Shown one piece after another: positions 16,649 through 24,570 of a stretch of 64,000 nucleotides of DNA (within the stretch, counting starts at the first letter, position 1; the number at the start of each line of letters is the position of its first letter). Location of the stretch: contig NZ_JAAOIR010000001.1 of NCBI RefSeq assembly GCF_011440375.1, positions 310,001-374,000 on the forward strand, written 5' to 3'. Origin of the DNA: Halorubellus sp. JP-L1. GTDB lineage: Archaea; Halobacteriota; Halobacteria; Halobacteriales; Natrialbaceae. Position numbers and translations under genes: made by a program. Below the pieces are notes generated by a model that saw only the letters and a list, made by a program, of their open reading frames with translations, made no database searches and was not told where the DNA came from.

Positions 16649-17647
16649 GTGACAGTCTTCCTCTCGAGCGACGACGTCAGTGGACTCGCCGACCCCGCAG
16701 CGTTCGTCGACGCCGTCCGCGAGGGCTATCGCCAGCGCGGCGAGGGCGCCGCAGCGAAACCACGGACCACGCTCCGGAACGAGGACCCGCCGGGGATGCT
16801 GTTCTCGTACGCCGCCGTCCTCCCGGACACGGGCGCGATGGGCGGGTACATGTACTCGGCGGGGTTCGAGGCGCGCGACGCGTGGTTCGCGACGCCGCTG
16901 TTCGACGCCGAGACCGGGGAGCCGCTCGCGGTCGTCGACGGCGCGAGCATGAATCCCTTCAAGACCGGTGCGGCCGGCGCGGTGGGCGTCGACGCGCTCG
17001 CGCGCCGTGACGCCAGCAGCCTCGCCGTCATCGGGAGCGGTGCGCAAGCGCGCGGGCAGGTGCGCGCCGCCGCGACCGTCCGCGACTTCGACAGCGTGGA
17101 CGTGTACTCGCCGACGAAGGCGAACCGCGAGGCGTTCGCCGCGGAGATGAACGACCGTCTGGACCCGGCGGTCGCCGCGGTCGCGTCGCCCTCGGCCGCC
17201 GTCGAAGGCGCGGACGTCGTGATCACGGCGACGACGGCGACCGACCCCGTGTTCGACGGCGACGACCTCAAAGACGGCGCGCACGTCACGGCGATGGGCC
17301 AGTACCACCCCGAGAAGCGCGAGCTCGACGAGACGACGATCGAACGCGGCACGTACGTCCCGGACCTCCGCGAGCGCGTCCAGCAGGACGCCGGGTCGTT
17401 CATCGCCGCGCAGGAGGCGGGCGTCGTCGACGAGAGCGACGTCCACGCCGAACTCGGTGAGATCGTCGCGGGCGAAGCCGACGGCCGCGCCGACCGCGAC
17501 GAGATCACGATCTTCGACTCGGGCGGGACCGGCATCGAGACCGTCGCCGGCGCGTACCTCCTCTACGAGCGCGCGATGGAGCGCGACGACGACCTCGGCA
17601 CCGAGGTCGACTGGTTGCCCGCGAGCGAGGCACTCACGGGGGAGTAA
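16649..17647 (+). CDS. Ornithine cyclodeaminase / alanine dehydrogenase family protein
   Basis: 332 residues starting at GTG 16649, which is preceded at 6-nt spacing by GAGGTG; GTG 16640 in frame is the alternative. Conserved features of the mu-crystallin family are VFLSSDDVSGL at the start, KPRTTLRNEDPPGMLFSY with substrate-binding Lys/Arg, the nucleotide loop VIGSGAQARGQVRA, VITATTATDPVFDG, and FDSGGTGIETVAGAYLLYERA at the end. Members convert ornithine to proline, oxidatively deaminate alanine or reduce cyclic imines such as pyrroline carboxylates. The exact reaction is undetermined. Two hairpins follow the stop. Confidence 0.87.
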   Translation: MTVFLSSDDVSGLADPAAFVDAVREGYRQRGEGAAAKPRTTLRNEDPPGMLFSYAAVLPDTGAMGGYMYSAGFEARDAWFATPLFDAETGEPLAVVDGASMNPFKTGAAGAVGVDALARRDASSLAVIGSGAQARGQVRAAATVRDFDSVDVYSPTKANREAFAAEMNDRLDPAVAAVASPSAAVEGADVVITATTATDPVFDGDDLKDGAHVTAMGQYHPEKRELDETTIERGTYVPDLRERVQQDAGSFIAAQEAGVVDESDVHAELGEIVAGEADGRADRDEITIFDSGGTGIETVAGAYLLYERAMERDDDLGTEVDWLPASEALTGE

Positions 17648-17649
17648 CT

Positions 17650-17737
17650 GACTCTGCAAGCATCCGGCGACCACTCGGTCGCCGGTTCCCGGCTGGAACC
17701 GACTCCGCAAGCATCCGGCGACCCCCGAGGTCGCCGG
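17650..17737. terminator. Duplicated hairpin between convergent genes (probable bidirectional terminators)
   Basis: A 51-bp unit is present twice in tandem (starting 17650 and 17701, the second copy shorter and with a few changes). Each copy contains a perfect GC stem: CCGGCGACC/GGTCGCCGG at 17664-17685 (4-nt loop) and at 17715-17737 (5-nt loop). The OCD-family gene ends just before them on the plus strand and the presenilin-like gene ends just after on the minus strand, so they can act on both. No long T run follows, so termination is inferred from position and structure. Confidence 0.6.
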
Positions 17738-17767
17738 TTCGGTCTCGCGTTCGAGACGGTTCTCGCC

Positions 17768-18826
17768 TCAGAGGCCGAGCGCGGCTGAGAGCGAGAGCCC
17801 GCTCGCGAGCGCGCAGACGAGGTAGCCGGCGATGGCGCCGCCGTTCAGGAGCGGGAGGCCGGCGTGCGCGCGCCCCTTGAGGACCATCCAGAGGAGGACG
17901 ACGAGCCCGACCTGGGTGCCGACGAGCGCGCCGAGCGCGGGGAGGTTCGCCGTGACCAGCGGCAATCCGAGGTCGGGGAGCGGTCCGTTCGGGACCGCGG
18001 TGTGGAAGTGCGCGGCGCTCGCGACGAGGATCGTCGGCATCACGGCGTCGCCGAGCCCGACGAAGAACGCGTCGCGCTGGAGGACGTCGTCGTCCTCGGG
18101 CGCGTCGGTGCCGTCAGTCGTTTCGGCGTCTGTCTCGCCGCGGTCTTCCGTCGCGTTGGCGTCCGCAACGCTGCCGTCCGCAACGCCGCCGTCGGCCGCC
18201 GGCTCCGCGTCGTCGTCGCTCGTGTCGACGCTATCCGGTGACTCCATGTCGAGGAAGGAGAAGGAGAGCGTGGTCGGGATGACGAGGATGACGGGGACCT
18301 TCATGTCCATCACGCCGTCGGCGAGGTCGAGCATGTGCTCGGTGCCGTACACCGATATCGCGTCGTAGACGGCGAGGACGACGAGGAGGACGAGCGTCGG
18401 GAGCAGGCCGAAGCTGATGCCGAACAGGCCGGCGGCGGCGCCGCCCATGAGAACGCCCGCGGTGTCGATGACGTACCACTCCGGGTAGGCGACGAGGGCG
18501 ACGCCGACGAGCGCCGCGAGAGCGAGCCCGAACGGGCTCGGGACGAGGACGTCGAACACCTGCCAGGCGAGGCCGGCGCTCGCGAGTACCACGAACCCGC
18601 GCACGATCCAGTCAAGGTCGTACTTGAACGCCGCGAGCATCAGCGCCGTCATCACGAGTATCGCGGCGACGTAGACGATCGAGTTCGAGATGCTGTCGGG
18701 GTTCTGCGTGAACGCCTTGTCCGCGGCTTCCAGCGGCTCGACGAGCATCAGGGCACCGAGCTGGACGCCGAGGAACAGCGCCATCGTGAACGCGACGGCG
18801 GCGTAGACGCGCGTACGGGCTTCCAT
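17768..18826 (-). CDS. Presenilin-like intramembrane aspartyl protease (PSH/A22-like)
   Basis: 352 residues from ATG 18826; an in-frame ATG 18 codons upstream is possible but adds a non-membrane, basic stretch. Nine membrane segments fit the presenilin/SPP fold. Catalytic Asp155 lies in VYDAISVY (YD motif), Asp260 in GLGDAVMP (GxGD motif), and GLPLLNGG (323-330) takes the place of the PAL motif. A ~60-residue very acidic cytoplasmic loop (196-250) separates the two catalytic helices, as in presenilin homologues of other haloarchaea. It probably cleaves membrane-embedded peptides. The neighbouring gar1/srp19 unit is upstream on the same strand, about 100 nt away. Confidence 0.85.
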   Translation of the reverse strand: MEARTRVYAAVAFTMALFLGVQLGALMLVEPLEAADKAFTQNPDSISNSIVYVAAILVMTALMLAAFKYDLDWIVRGFVVLASAGLAWQVFDVLVPSPFGLALAALVGVALVAYPEWYVIDTAGVLMGGAAAGLFGISFGLLPTLVLLVVLAVYDAISVYGTEHMLDLADGVMDMKVPVILVIPTTLSFSFLDMESPDSVDTSDDDAEPAADGGVADGSVADANATEDRGETDAETTDGTDAPEDDDVLQRDAFFVGLGDAVMPTILVASAAHFHTAVPNGPLPDLGLPLVTANLPALGALVGTQVGLVVLLWMVLKGRAHAGLPLLNGGAIAGYLVCALASGLSLSAALGL

Positions 18827-18927
18827 GCCCGCGAGTATCAACTGCGGCCGGGAGTACGTTTCCCTTCGCGTCGCCGCCATCGAGTCACGGGCGTCGACCC
18901 GGTTTCGGCGACCGGCCGGCGCCGTAC

Positions 18928-19152
18928 TCAGCGCGCGTACAGTTTCTCGCCGAGGAGGAGCGCGGGCCGCCCGTCGTCGGCCGTCACCGCGACGTACGGC
19001 CGGCCGACGGGGCCGAACACGTCGACGACGCGCCCGACCTCGTCCAGGTTCTCGTCGACGACGCCCGCGCCGATGCGCGGCGGGTCGTCGTCGCTCGCGC
19101 GAGCGATCGCGAGCCCCTGCGCGACCCTGACGACCTCGCCGACGCGCTTCAT
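18928..19152 (-). CDS. gar1: H/ACA RNP component Gar1
   Basis: 74 residues, about the size of archaeal Gar1 cores. The beta-barrel signature is GVVDENLDEVGRVVDVFGPVGRPYVAV, and the N-terminus MKRVGEVVRVAQGLAIAR fits the first strand. Gar1 joins Cbf5, Nop10 and L7Ae in box H/ACA particles that pseudouridylate RNA. It follows srp19, an arrangement common in haloarchaea. Here the gap is filled by a 50-codon repeat-encoding frame whose stop overlaps the gar1 ATG, with GAGGTGGAG as Shine-Dalgarno 7 nt upstream. Confidence 0.9.
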   Translation of the reverse strand: MKRVGEVVRVAQGLAIARASDDDPPRIGAGVVDENLDEVGRVVDVFGPVGRPYVAVTADDGRPALLLGEKLYAR

Positions 19153-19301
19153 GCTGACTCCACCTCGAGAGCGAGCGTCCGTACCGACTGCTCTTCGAGA
19201 GCGGGCGTCCGTACTGACTCGACCCCGAGAGCGGGCGTCCGTACTGACTCGACCCCGAGAGCGGGCGTCCGTACTGACTCGACCCCGAGAGTGGGCGTCA
19301 T
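19149..19301 (-). CDS. Bridging reading frame of decapeptide repeats between srp19 and gar1
   Basis: A 50-codon frame starts at ATG 19301, whose bases overlap the srp19 stop (ATGA), and ends at TGA 19151-19149, overlapping the gar1 ATG (ATGA again). It encodes MTPTLGVESVR, then two further units of TPALGVESVR, the variants TPALEEQSVR and TLALEVESA. The last codons for Glu-Val-Glu provide GAGGTGGAG, the gar1 ribosome-binding site. The frame stays open through more than four copies of a 30-bp repeat. It is missed by length cut-offs. Whether a stable peptide accumulates is unknown; passing ribosomes from srp19 to gar1 is the simplest inferred role. Confidence 0.5.
   Translation of the reverse strand: MTPTLGVESVRTPALGVESVRTPALGVESVRTPALEEQSVRTLALEVESA
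19167..19300. repeat. 30-bp tandem repeat, about 4.5 copies, between srp19 and gar1
   Basis: Units begin at 19167, 19197, 19227, 19257 and 19287 (last one partial). The middle three are identical and the first is diverged. On the plus strand a unit reads GAGAGCGGGCGTCCGTACTG followed by ACTCGACCCC. There are no spacers, so this is not a CRISPR array. Because 30 is divisible by three, copy number can vary without changing the reading frame of the bridging ORF. Confidence 0.95.
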
Positions 19302-19579
19302 TCTCGGAGCGCGTTCACGTAGGCCGCGGCTGCCTGGACGATGTCGTTCTTCGCGTCGGCGTCGGGGTTCTTCACGAGGACGCGGCCTCGCTCCCGGTGG
19401 CTCTCGCGACTGTAGTTCCGGTCTCGTTCCACGATGACGTCGTACCCGACCTGCTGGACGGCCTTCGCGATCTCGTCGACCTCGGGGTCGGCGACCGCGA
19501 GGTCCACGGGGACGCGCCGGCCGTCGGCTCGGGAGAGTTCCGCGTCGAAGTACGCGGGATAGAGGACGTTCTCGACCAT
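19298..19579 (-). CDS. srp19: Signal recognition particle protein SRP19
   Basis: 93 residues. The family pattern is clear: VLYPAYFDAELSRADGRRVP at the start, PEVDEIAKAVQQVGYDVIVERDRNYSRESHRERGRVLVK in the middle with the basic RNA-binding loop, and a short C-terminal helix. SRP19 binds 7S RNA and promotes SRP54 assembly for co-translational protein targeting. It is the first gene of a unit with gar1; its TGA overlaps the start of the decapeptide-repeat frame. The start ATG 19579 is well supported by homology length. Confidence 0.93.
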   Translation of the reverse strand: MVENVLYPAYFDAELSRADGRRVPVDLAVADPEVDEIAKAVQQVGYDVIVERDRNYSRESHRERGRVLVKNPDADAKNDIVQAAAAYVNALRE

Positions 19580-19654
19580 ACCCGCCGGTCCGGTCGGCTG
19601 ACTTACAACCTTTCCGGAATCGCGGGTCGGAGAAAGGGACTGGAAGGCGGTGAT

Positions 19655-20875
19655 TCAGTCGCGGCGTGCGAGCGCGCCGACGACGAGGACTGCGGCAGCC
19701 AGCAGTGCGACGACCGGCCCGAAGCCGGGCGTGGCGCCGTCGTCGGTCACCGTCGTCGTTCCGGCGACGCCGGTCGTCTGCGCGTCGTCGTCCGTGCTAT
19801 CGCCGTCGTCGGACGTCGTCGCGGTGGGCTCCGTCTCGAGGTGCGCGTAGATGTCGGCGTTCACCTGGACGGTCCCGCGGAGGCTCTCGTTCGCTTCCTC
19901 GTAGGACTCGGGGTACCACGTCTTCGCGAGGTGCCGGACCGCGAGGGCGACGCGGGGCGCGGGCTGACTGATCTGGTTGCGGTCGACCGCGACGAGGTTC
20001 CCCTCCTGGACGGCGGTGGTCTGGTTCCACGCGGCGTTCTTCGGGATCGCAGCCTCGGTGCCAGGGTAGACGATCCAGTCGACGCTGAGGTTCGCGACCG
20101 TCTCGGGGTTGATGGGCGCGTACCCGCTCGGCGGGAACTCGACGACGCCGACGGCGAGGTTGTTCCCGCCGGCGGCGGTCAGGCCGGAGTGGATGAACGT
20201 GTTCTCGCCGGCGGTGTACCCGTACAGCGAGTAAAGGAAGTTCCGGGGCTCCTCGCCCTCGGTGGCGTTCTGAACGATCGCCATCTCCTCTTTCATCCAG
20301 CGGACGGACTCGACGGCGGCGTCGCACTCGCCGACGAGGCGGCCGGTGCTCGCGACCTTGTCGTAGACGTCGTCGACGCTCTCGGAGTTGTTGAAGTAGT
20401 AGACGGTGACGCCGGCGTTCCGGAGCGCGGACACCGTCTCGGGGTCGGTGACGTTCTCGGCGAGCACGACGTCCGGGTCCTGCGCGACGACCTTCTCGAC
20501 GGAGATGCGCGTCTGGCCGGCGCCGGAGACGTTCGCCTTCGCGGTCGCGCCGTCGAGGTACGCGGCGAACTGCGTGACGCCGACGACCTTCGACTGGGCG
20601 TCTAGCTCCCACATCGTCTGGGCGCTCGCGGGCCCGAGCGTGACGACGCGCTCGGGTTCCTCCGAGACTTCGACGGTCGACCCGCTGGCGTCGCGGAGCG
20701 AAAGCGGGTACGAGCAGGGTTCGGCTGCGGTCGCACCGACCGACGCGTGCGTGGCGCCGGAGTCGGCGAGCGATTCCGTCGCACTCCCGGTCGACGCGCC
20801 GACCGCCCCGGCGACGGGCGTGGCGACGAGCGCGAGCGCGAAGAGAACGGAACAGGCTGCTTGCGTGCGTGTCAT
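19655..20875 (-). CDS. btuF: Cobalamin-type ABC importer substrate-binding protein with PGF-CTERM anchor
   Basis: 406 residues from ATG 20875 (a GTG five codons upstream is possible). A signal peptide ([23 protein letters not shown]) precedes a TroA/BtuF-like periplasmic-binding fold: [29 protein letters not shown], then [29 protein letters not shown], and a helical second lobe. After a Thr/Asp-rich linker, [23 protein letters not shown] is a PGF-CTERM sorting signal processed by an archaeosortase, which lipid-anchors the protein at the cell surface. It is divergent from the btuC-btuD genes. Fe-siderophore binding is an alternative to cobalamin; haloarchaeal genes with this layout are usually assigned to B12. 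Confidence 0.8.
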   Translation of the reverse strand: MTRTQAACSVLFALALVATPVAGAVGASTGSATESLADSGATHASVGATAAEPCSYPLSLRDASGSTVEVSEEPERVVTLGPASAQTMWELDAQSKVVGVTQFAAYLDGATAKANVSGAGQTRISVEKVVAQDPDVVLAENVTDPETVSALRNAGVTVYYFNNSESVDDVYDKVASTGRLVGECDAAVESVRWMKEEMAIVQNATEGEEPRNFLYSLYGYTAGENTFIHSGLTAAGGNNLAVGVVEFPPSGYAPINPETVANLSVDWIVYPGTEAAIPKNAAWNQTTAVQEGNLVAVDRNQISQPAPRVALAVRHLAKTWYPESYEEANESLRGTVQVNADIYAHLETEPTATTSDDGDSTDDDAQTTGVAGTTTVTDDGATPGFGPVVALLAAAVLVVGALARRD

Positions 20876-20935
20876 CGTGGATACGTCCACGCTTATGCAA
20901 CAAGTATTTGGCTAAAGCAAGTAGAGTTGGTATCC
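20876..20935. promoter_or_regulatory. Divergent promoter region between btuF and btuC
   Basis: The 60-bp gap is the only AT-richer stretch here and must hold promoters for both directions. TATTTGG and the reverse complement of GGCTAAAGC are candidate TATA-like elements. An inverted repeat GGATAC (20879-20884) / GTATCC (20930-20935) flanks the whole interval, one arm beside each start codon. No riboswitch-sized leader is possible. Regulation by B12 or metal is not visible. Confidence 0.4.
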
Positions 20936-22030
20936 ATGCGAGTGGGCGCAACCGCGACCGCGTACTCGACGGCCCTCTTCGCCGGCCTCCTCGCCACGGT
21001 CGCCGGCGCCGCCACCGTCGGGCCCGTCACCATCCCCTACGGAACCGTCGCGAAGGCGCTCCTGAACGCCACGCCCGTCCCCGTCGGCGTCACGCTCCAG
21101 GGCGGAATTGACGTCGCCCTCGCTCACCCCTTCGCGTTCGACGTCGACAGGACCCAGCAACTCATCGTCGTCGGCGTCCGCGGCCCGCGCATCGTCCTCG
21201 CAGCGATCGTCGGGTTCGCGCTCGCCGCCGCCGGCACCGTCATGCAGGGGTTCTTCCGGAACCCGATGGCGGACCCGAGCATCGTCGGCGTCTCCTCCGG
21301 CGCCGCCCTCGGCGCCGTCGCCGCCATCACCGCACCAGCGGCCGTCACCGCAGTCACCGCGCCACTCGGCCTCCCCGCCGGCGTCGGCATCCAGACCGCC
21401 GCGTTCGTCGGCGCGATCGTCGCCGCCTTCCTCGTGTACGCGATCGCGACCGAGCGCGGCCGGACGCCCGTCGCCACCCTCCTGCTCGCGGGCGTCGCCA
21501 TCCAGACGTTCCTCGGCGCAGTCGTCTCCTTCCTCCTCATCTACTCCGGCCAGAGCATCCGCCGCGCGATCTACTGGCTCATGGGCGACCTCAACAACGC
21601 CGCCTGGGGCGACGTCGCCGTCGCCGCACCCGTCGTGCTCGTGCTCTTCGCCGCACTCCTCCCGTTCTCCCGGGACCTGAACGTCCTCCTGCTCGGCGAG
21701 GAGGACGCACGGACGCTCGGCATCGAGGTCGAACGCACCAAGCGCGTGCTGCTCGCGCTCGGGAGCGTCGTCACCGCCGCCGCCGTCGCCGTCGCCGGCA
21801 TCATCGGGTTCGTCGGCCTCGTCGTCCCGCACGTCGTCCGCCTCGTCGTCGGGCCCGACCACCGCGTCCTCCTGCCGACGAGCGCACTCGCCGGCGCGAT
21901 CTTCCTCGTCGCCACCGACACCCTCGCGCGCTCGACCGCCGCCGCCCTCCCCGTCGGCGTCGTCACCGCGGCCGTCGGCGCCCCGTTCTTCCTCTTCCTC
22001 CTCCGTCGCAGGGAGGTGCACGAACTATGA
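20936..22030 (+). CDS. btuC: Cobalamin-type ABC importer permease (FecCD/BtuC family)
   Basis: 364 residues, ATG 20936. Around ten membrane segments and the BtuC/FecCD blocks are present: [46 protein letters not shown], then [31 protein letters not shown] (cytoplasmic coupling region) and [21 protein letters not shown]. It forms the homodimeric channel for substrate delivered by the divergently encoded binding protein. Its stop TGA is overlapped by the ATG of a 19-codon frame that leads on toward btuD. Confidence 0.87.
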   Translation: MRVGATATAYSTALFAGLLATVAGAATVGPVTIPYGTVAKALLNATPVPVGVTLQGGIDVALAHPFAFDVDRTQQLIVVGVRGPRIVLAAIVGFALAAAGTVMQGFFRNPMADPSIVGVSSGAALGAVAAITAPAAVTAVTAPLGLPAGVGIQTAAFVGAIVAAFLVYAIATERGRTPVATLLLAGVAIQTFLGAVVSFLLIYSGQSIRRAIYWLMGDLNNAAWGDVAVAAPVVLVLFAALLPFSRDLNVLLLGEEDARTLGIEVERTKRVLLALGSVVTAAAVAVAGIIGFVGLVVPHVVRLVVGPDHRVLLPTSALAGAIFLVATDTLARSTAAALPVGVVTAAVGAPFFLFLLRRREVHEL

Positions 22031-22086
22031 CCTGCGCCCCGACAGCACCGTTGCGCACCGCCGACCTGGAGGTGCAGTCGGTATGA
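22027..22086 (+). CDS. Bridging micro-ORF 1 between btuC and btuD
   Basis: 19 codons, [19 protein letters not shown]. The ATG overlaps the btuC stop (ATGA, 22027-22030) and its own TGA overlaps the ATG of the next micro-ORF (22083-22086). The second half, LRTADLEV, resembles the start of an ABC ATPase such as the true BtuD N-terminus IRVEDLTV, suggesting it derives from an earlier copy of the btuD start. The Leu-Glu-Val codons give CTGGAGGTG, a strong ribosome-binding site for the next frame. Translation is inferred. Confidence 0.45.
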   Translation: MTCAPTAPLRTADLEVQSV

Positions 22087-22125
22087 TCCGCACCGCCGAC
22101 CTGGAGGTGCAGTCGGTATGATCCG
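22056..22125. repeat. 35-bp perfect tandem duplication of the btuD translation start region
   Basis: Two identical 35-bp units, 22056-22090 and 22091-22125, each begin CACCGCCGACCTGGAGGTGC and end with the ATG plus ATCCG. Each therefore carries the GGAGGTG site and a start codon. The unit length is one less than a multiple of three, so the start codon of copy 1 reads in frame to a stop that overlaps the start codon of copy 2. Confidence 0.97.
22083..22121 (+). CDS. Bridging micro-ORF 2 upstream of btuD
   Basis: 12 codons, [12 protein letters not shown], starting at the ATG of the first duplicated unit and ending with TGA 22119-22121, which overlaps the btuD ATG (22118). Its first nine residues look like an ABC-ATPase N-terminus (compare MIRVEDLTV of BtuD). 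It exists because the btuD start region is duplicated. GGAGGTG inside its codons serves the btuD start. Translation is inferred. Confidence 0.45.
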   Translation: MIRTADLEVQSV

Positions 22126-23407
22126 CGTGGAAGACCTCACGGTCTCGCTCGGCGACCACGAGGTACTCGCGGACGTCTCGATGGCGGTCGACGACGGCGA
22201 GTTCGTCGGCCTCGTCGGCCCGAACGGCGCCGGGAAGACCACGCTCCTGCGCTGTCTCTCCGGCGTGCTCTCGCCCGACAGCGGGGTCGTGACGGTCGAC
22301 GGCGATCCCGTCGTGGGACTCGGTGCGCGCGAATCCAGTCGCCGCATCGCCATCGTTCCACAGGACACCACGCTCGCGTTCGACTTCTCCGTGCGCGACG
22401 TCGTCGACATGGGTCGCACCCCGCACCGCGGCCGGTTCGAGCGCGCCAGCGTCGAGGACCGCGACGCCGTCGATCGCGCGATGGCGCGCACCGACGTCGC
22501 GCGGTTCGCCGACGACTCCATCCAGGCGGTCAGTGGCGGGGAACGCCAGCGCGTCGTCCTCGCGCGAGCGCTCGCCCAGGAGGCGCCCGTGCTCTTGCTG
22601 GACGAACCGACCGCGAGCCTCGACGTCAACCACCAGATCCGCACGCTGGATCTCGTCGCTGACCTCGTCGACGACGGTCGGACCGCGGTCGCCGCCATCC
22701 ACGACCTCAGCCTCGCCGCTCGCTACTGTGACCGACTCGTACTCCTGGCCGACGGCGGCGTCCTCGCCGCCGGCCCACCCGAGCGCGTGCTCGAGCGGAC
22801 GACGGTCGCGGACGCGTTCGACGCCGACGCAGCGGTCGTCGACGACCCCGTCACTGGGACGCCTGCGGTCACGCCACTCTCGGATCCCGGCTGGACGCTC
22901 GACGCCCACGTCCACGTCGCCGGGACCGGCGCCGACGCCGGACGCGTCGTGACGACTCTCGCCGCCGCCGGAGCGACCGTCACCGCCGGCCCCGTCCCGG
23001 AAGGCGACGCCGTCGCGACCGCCGCGAGCGGCGTCGACGCACCCGTCGTCACCGTTCCGGCGTTCGAGGGCGTCGACGACGCGAGCCGTCGCGCCGTCGT
23101 GGAACACGCGACCGCCGCAGACGTCGCACTCGCCGCTGGCACCGTCCCCGACGCTGCCCTCCGTGCACTCCCCGACGGCACGCGACTCCTCGTCACTCCC
23201 GACGCGATCCTCCCCCACGACGACGCATCGCGCCTCGGCGACGACGACGCGTCTACGGACCTCGAGCGCGTGGCAATCGAGGACCTCGGTGCTGGCATCG
23301 CCGACGACCGGGTCATCGTCGTCGACGATATTCGCGACCGGCTTTCCACGGTCGCTGACGGCCCCGAGCGCACCGGTAGCTACGACCGAACTCGACGCGA
23401 CGAGTGA
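22118..23407 (+). CDS. btuD: Cobalamin-type ABC importer ATP-binding protein
   Basis: 429 residues. The first ~255 form a complete importer ATPase: Walker A GPNGAGKTT (34-42), FDFSVRDVVDMGRTPHRGRF (typical FecE/BtuD block), signature VSGGERQRVVLARAL, Walker B LLLDEPTASLD and AAIHDLSLAARYCDR with the switch His. The remaining ~170 residues are an extra Ala/Asp-rich domain (DAHVHVAGTGADAGRVVTTLAAAGATVTAGPVPEGDAV onward), seen in haloarchaeal BtuD proteins, of unknown role but Rossmann-like in appearance. It is preceded by two micro-ORFs linking it to btuC by ATGA overlaps. Confidence 0.88.
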   Translation: MIRVEDLTVSLGDHEVLADVSMAVDDGEFVGLVGPNGAGKTTLLRCLSGVLSPDSGVVTVDGDPVVGLGARESSRRIAIVPQDTTLAFDFSVRDVVDMGRTPHRGRFERASVEDRDAVDRAMARTDVARFADDSIQAVSGGERQRVVLARALAQEAPVLLLDEPTASLDVNHQIRTLDLVADLVDDGRTAVAAIHDLSLAARYCDRLVLLADGGVLAAGPPERVLERTTVADAFDADAAVVDDPVTGTPAVTPLSDPGWTLDAHVHVAGTGADAGRVVTTLAAAGATVTAGPVPEGDAVATAASGVDAPVVTVPAFEGVDDASRRAVVEHATAADVALAAGTVPDAALRALPDGTRLLVTPDAILPHDDASRLGDDDASTDLERVAIEDLGAGIADDRVIVVDDIRDRLSTVADGPERTGSYDRTRRDE

Positions 23408-23470
23408 CCGCGACGCGGTCCCGACCCGCTCCGTCGAATCGTCGCGACGAGTCGATACACCGAAACGTGA

Positions 23471-23476
23471 TTTATC
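23471..23476 (+). promoter_or_regulatory. TATA-like box for the first lipoprotein gene
   Basis: TTTATC at 23471-23476 lies about 23 nt upstream of GTG 23497. In archaea the TATA box is centred about 26 nt before transcription start, so this places transcription start at or next to the GTG and supports a leaderless message and the chosen start. Confidence 0.5.
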
Positions 23477-23496
23477 TGGCGGACGCACTCACGGTC

Positions 23497-24528
23497 GTGT
23501 CCCGGACGCTCCCCGCACTCGCAGTCGCCGCCCTCATCGTCCTCTCGGGGTGCGCCACGTTCGGTGGCGTGAGCACCACTCGCGAGGCGTTCGACGTCAC
23601 CGACACGTCGACGGACGAACCGACGACGCCAGACGGCCCGGTCGACGGACCACCGGTAATCGCGTTCGACCCCCTCCAGGACACCGCGCCCGAGCCGTTC
23701 GCGCTCGCAGAAGCTCACGAGGACAGTCTCCTCGGCCGTTCCTACACCGTCCAGTACGCGCACCGAGAGACGTACGTCAACGGCAGCCGTCGCCTGGTCC
23801 AGAACTGGACGACGACGTTCGGACGGAACCGGTCGACGTTCGTTCAGGATCGCTACTCCGCGCTCCAGAACGACAGCGTCCGCCAGCAGGTCTACGCGAA
23901 CGGGACGCACGCGTGGGATCGCGAGTTCGAAAACGATCGACGGGCCGAGGAACCCCGAGTCCTCCGGAGCCCGACCGGTGACCGCCTCCCGCCGTCCCAG
24001 GTCGTGATGCGGGTCGCTCCCTTCGCGCTCCGGTCGGGCCTGCTCGCGATGAACGTCACCGACGTCACGAAGCTCGATACCACGCCGAGCGGCGTCGACG
24101 CCCCCGTTTTCGAGGTCGTGGGTAACGAGACGAGGATGCCGAACCCGTACGGTAACGAGACCACGAACGCGTCGTTCACGCTGTTCGTGACCGAATCCGG
24201 ACGCGTGATCGAGTTCGCGTACGAGTACACGTACGAGCAAGACGGGAACAGGATCCACGCGTCGACGCGCATCGAGTACCGCGACGTCGGGACGGCGACC
24301 GTCATTCGCCCCGAGTGGGTGCCCGGGAATGCAACTCCCGCCAACGACGCACACGTCGACGAAGACACCGATCCCGTCGCGTCCACGACCGGACCCGTTG
24401 ACGGTGCAGCGTTCCACGCGACCGACGCCAGCGCACTTGCAGCACCGTTCACGACGCCAGCCGGTCTCTCGACGCGGCGTGCGCGATGCATCGAAGCGCC
24501 CCCTGGGTTACGTTCGGCGCGCGTTTGA
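23497..24528 (+). CDS. Lipoprotein of unknown function (paralogue 1)
   Basis: 343 residues from GTG 23497. This start gives a clean lipoprotein signal, MSRTLPALAVAALIVLSGC, with the lipobox LSGC; an open frame extends further upstream but lacks signal character. The mature protein has a linker rich in Thr/Pro/Asp, then repeated extracellular features: many N-glycosylation sequons (NGS, NRS, NGT, NVT, NET, NAS), YVNGSRRLVQNWTTTF, QVYANGTHAWDRE and FVTESGRVIEFAYEYTYE. The next gene encodes a diverged copy with matching blocks (YANGTHVWKR, TVTESGRILTYDYRY, PEWVP.NAT). The two C-terminal tails after PEWVP are unrelated. The fold is not identified. Confidence 0.7.
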   Translation: MSRTLPALAVAALIVLSGCATFGGVSTTREAFDVTDTSTDEPTTPDGPVDGPPVIAFDPLQDTAPEPFALAEAHEDSLLGRSYTVQYAHRETYVNGSRRLVQNWTTTFGRNRSTFVQDRYSALQNDSVRQQVYANGTHAWDREFENDRRAEEPRVLRSPTGDRLPPSQVVMRVAPFALRSGLLAMNVTDVTKLDTTPSGVDAPVFEVVGNETRMPNPYGNETTNASFTLFVTESGRVIEFAYEYTYEQDGNRIHASTRIEYRDVGTATVIRPEWVPGNATPANDAHVDEDTDPVASTTGPVDGAAFHATDASALAAPFTTPAGLSTRRARCIEAPPGLRSARV

Positions 24529-24570
24529 CTTATCCCAATAGAGTTTGCATCGTGGACTGAATGCCGTGGT

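Noticed and set aside
19167-19300. Possible CRISPR array (30-bp repeats)
   Set aside because: The repeats are directly adjacent with no spacers and no cas genes are nearby.
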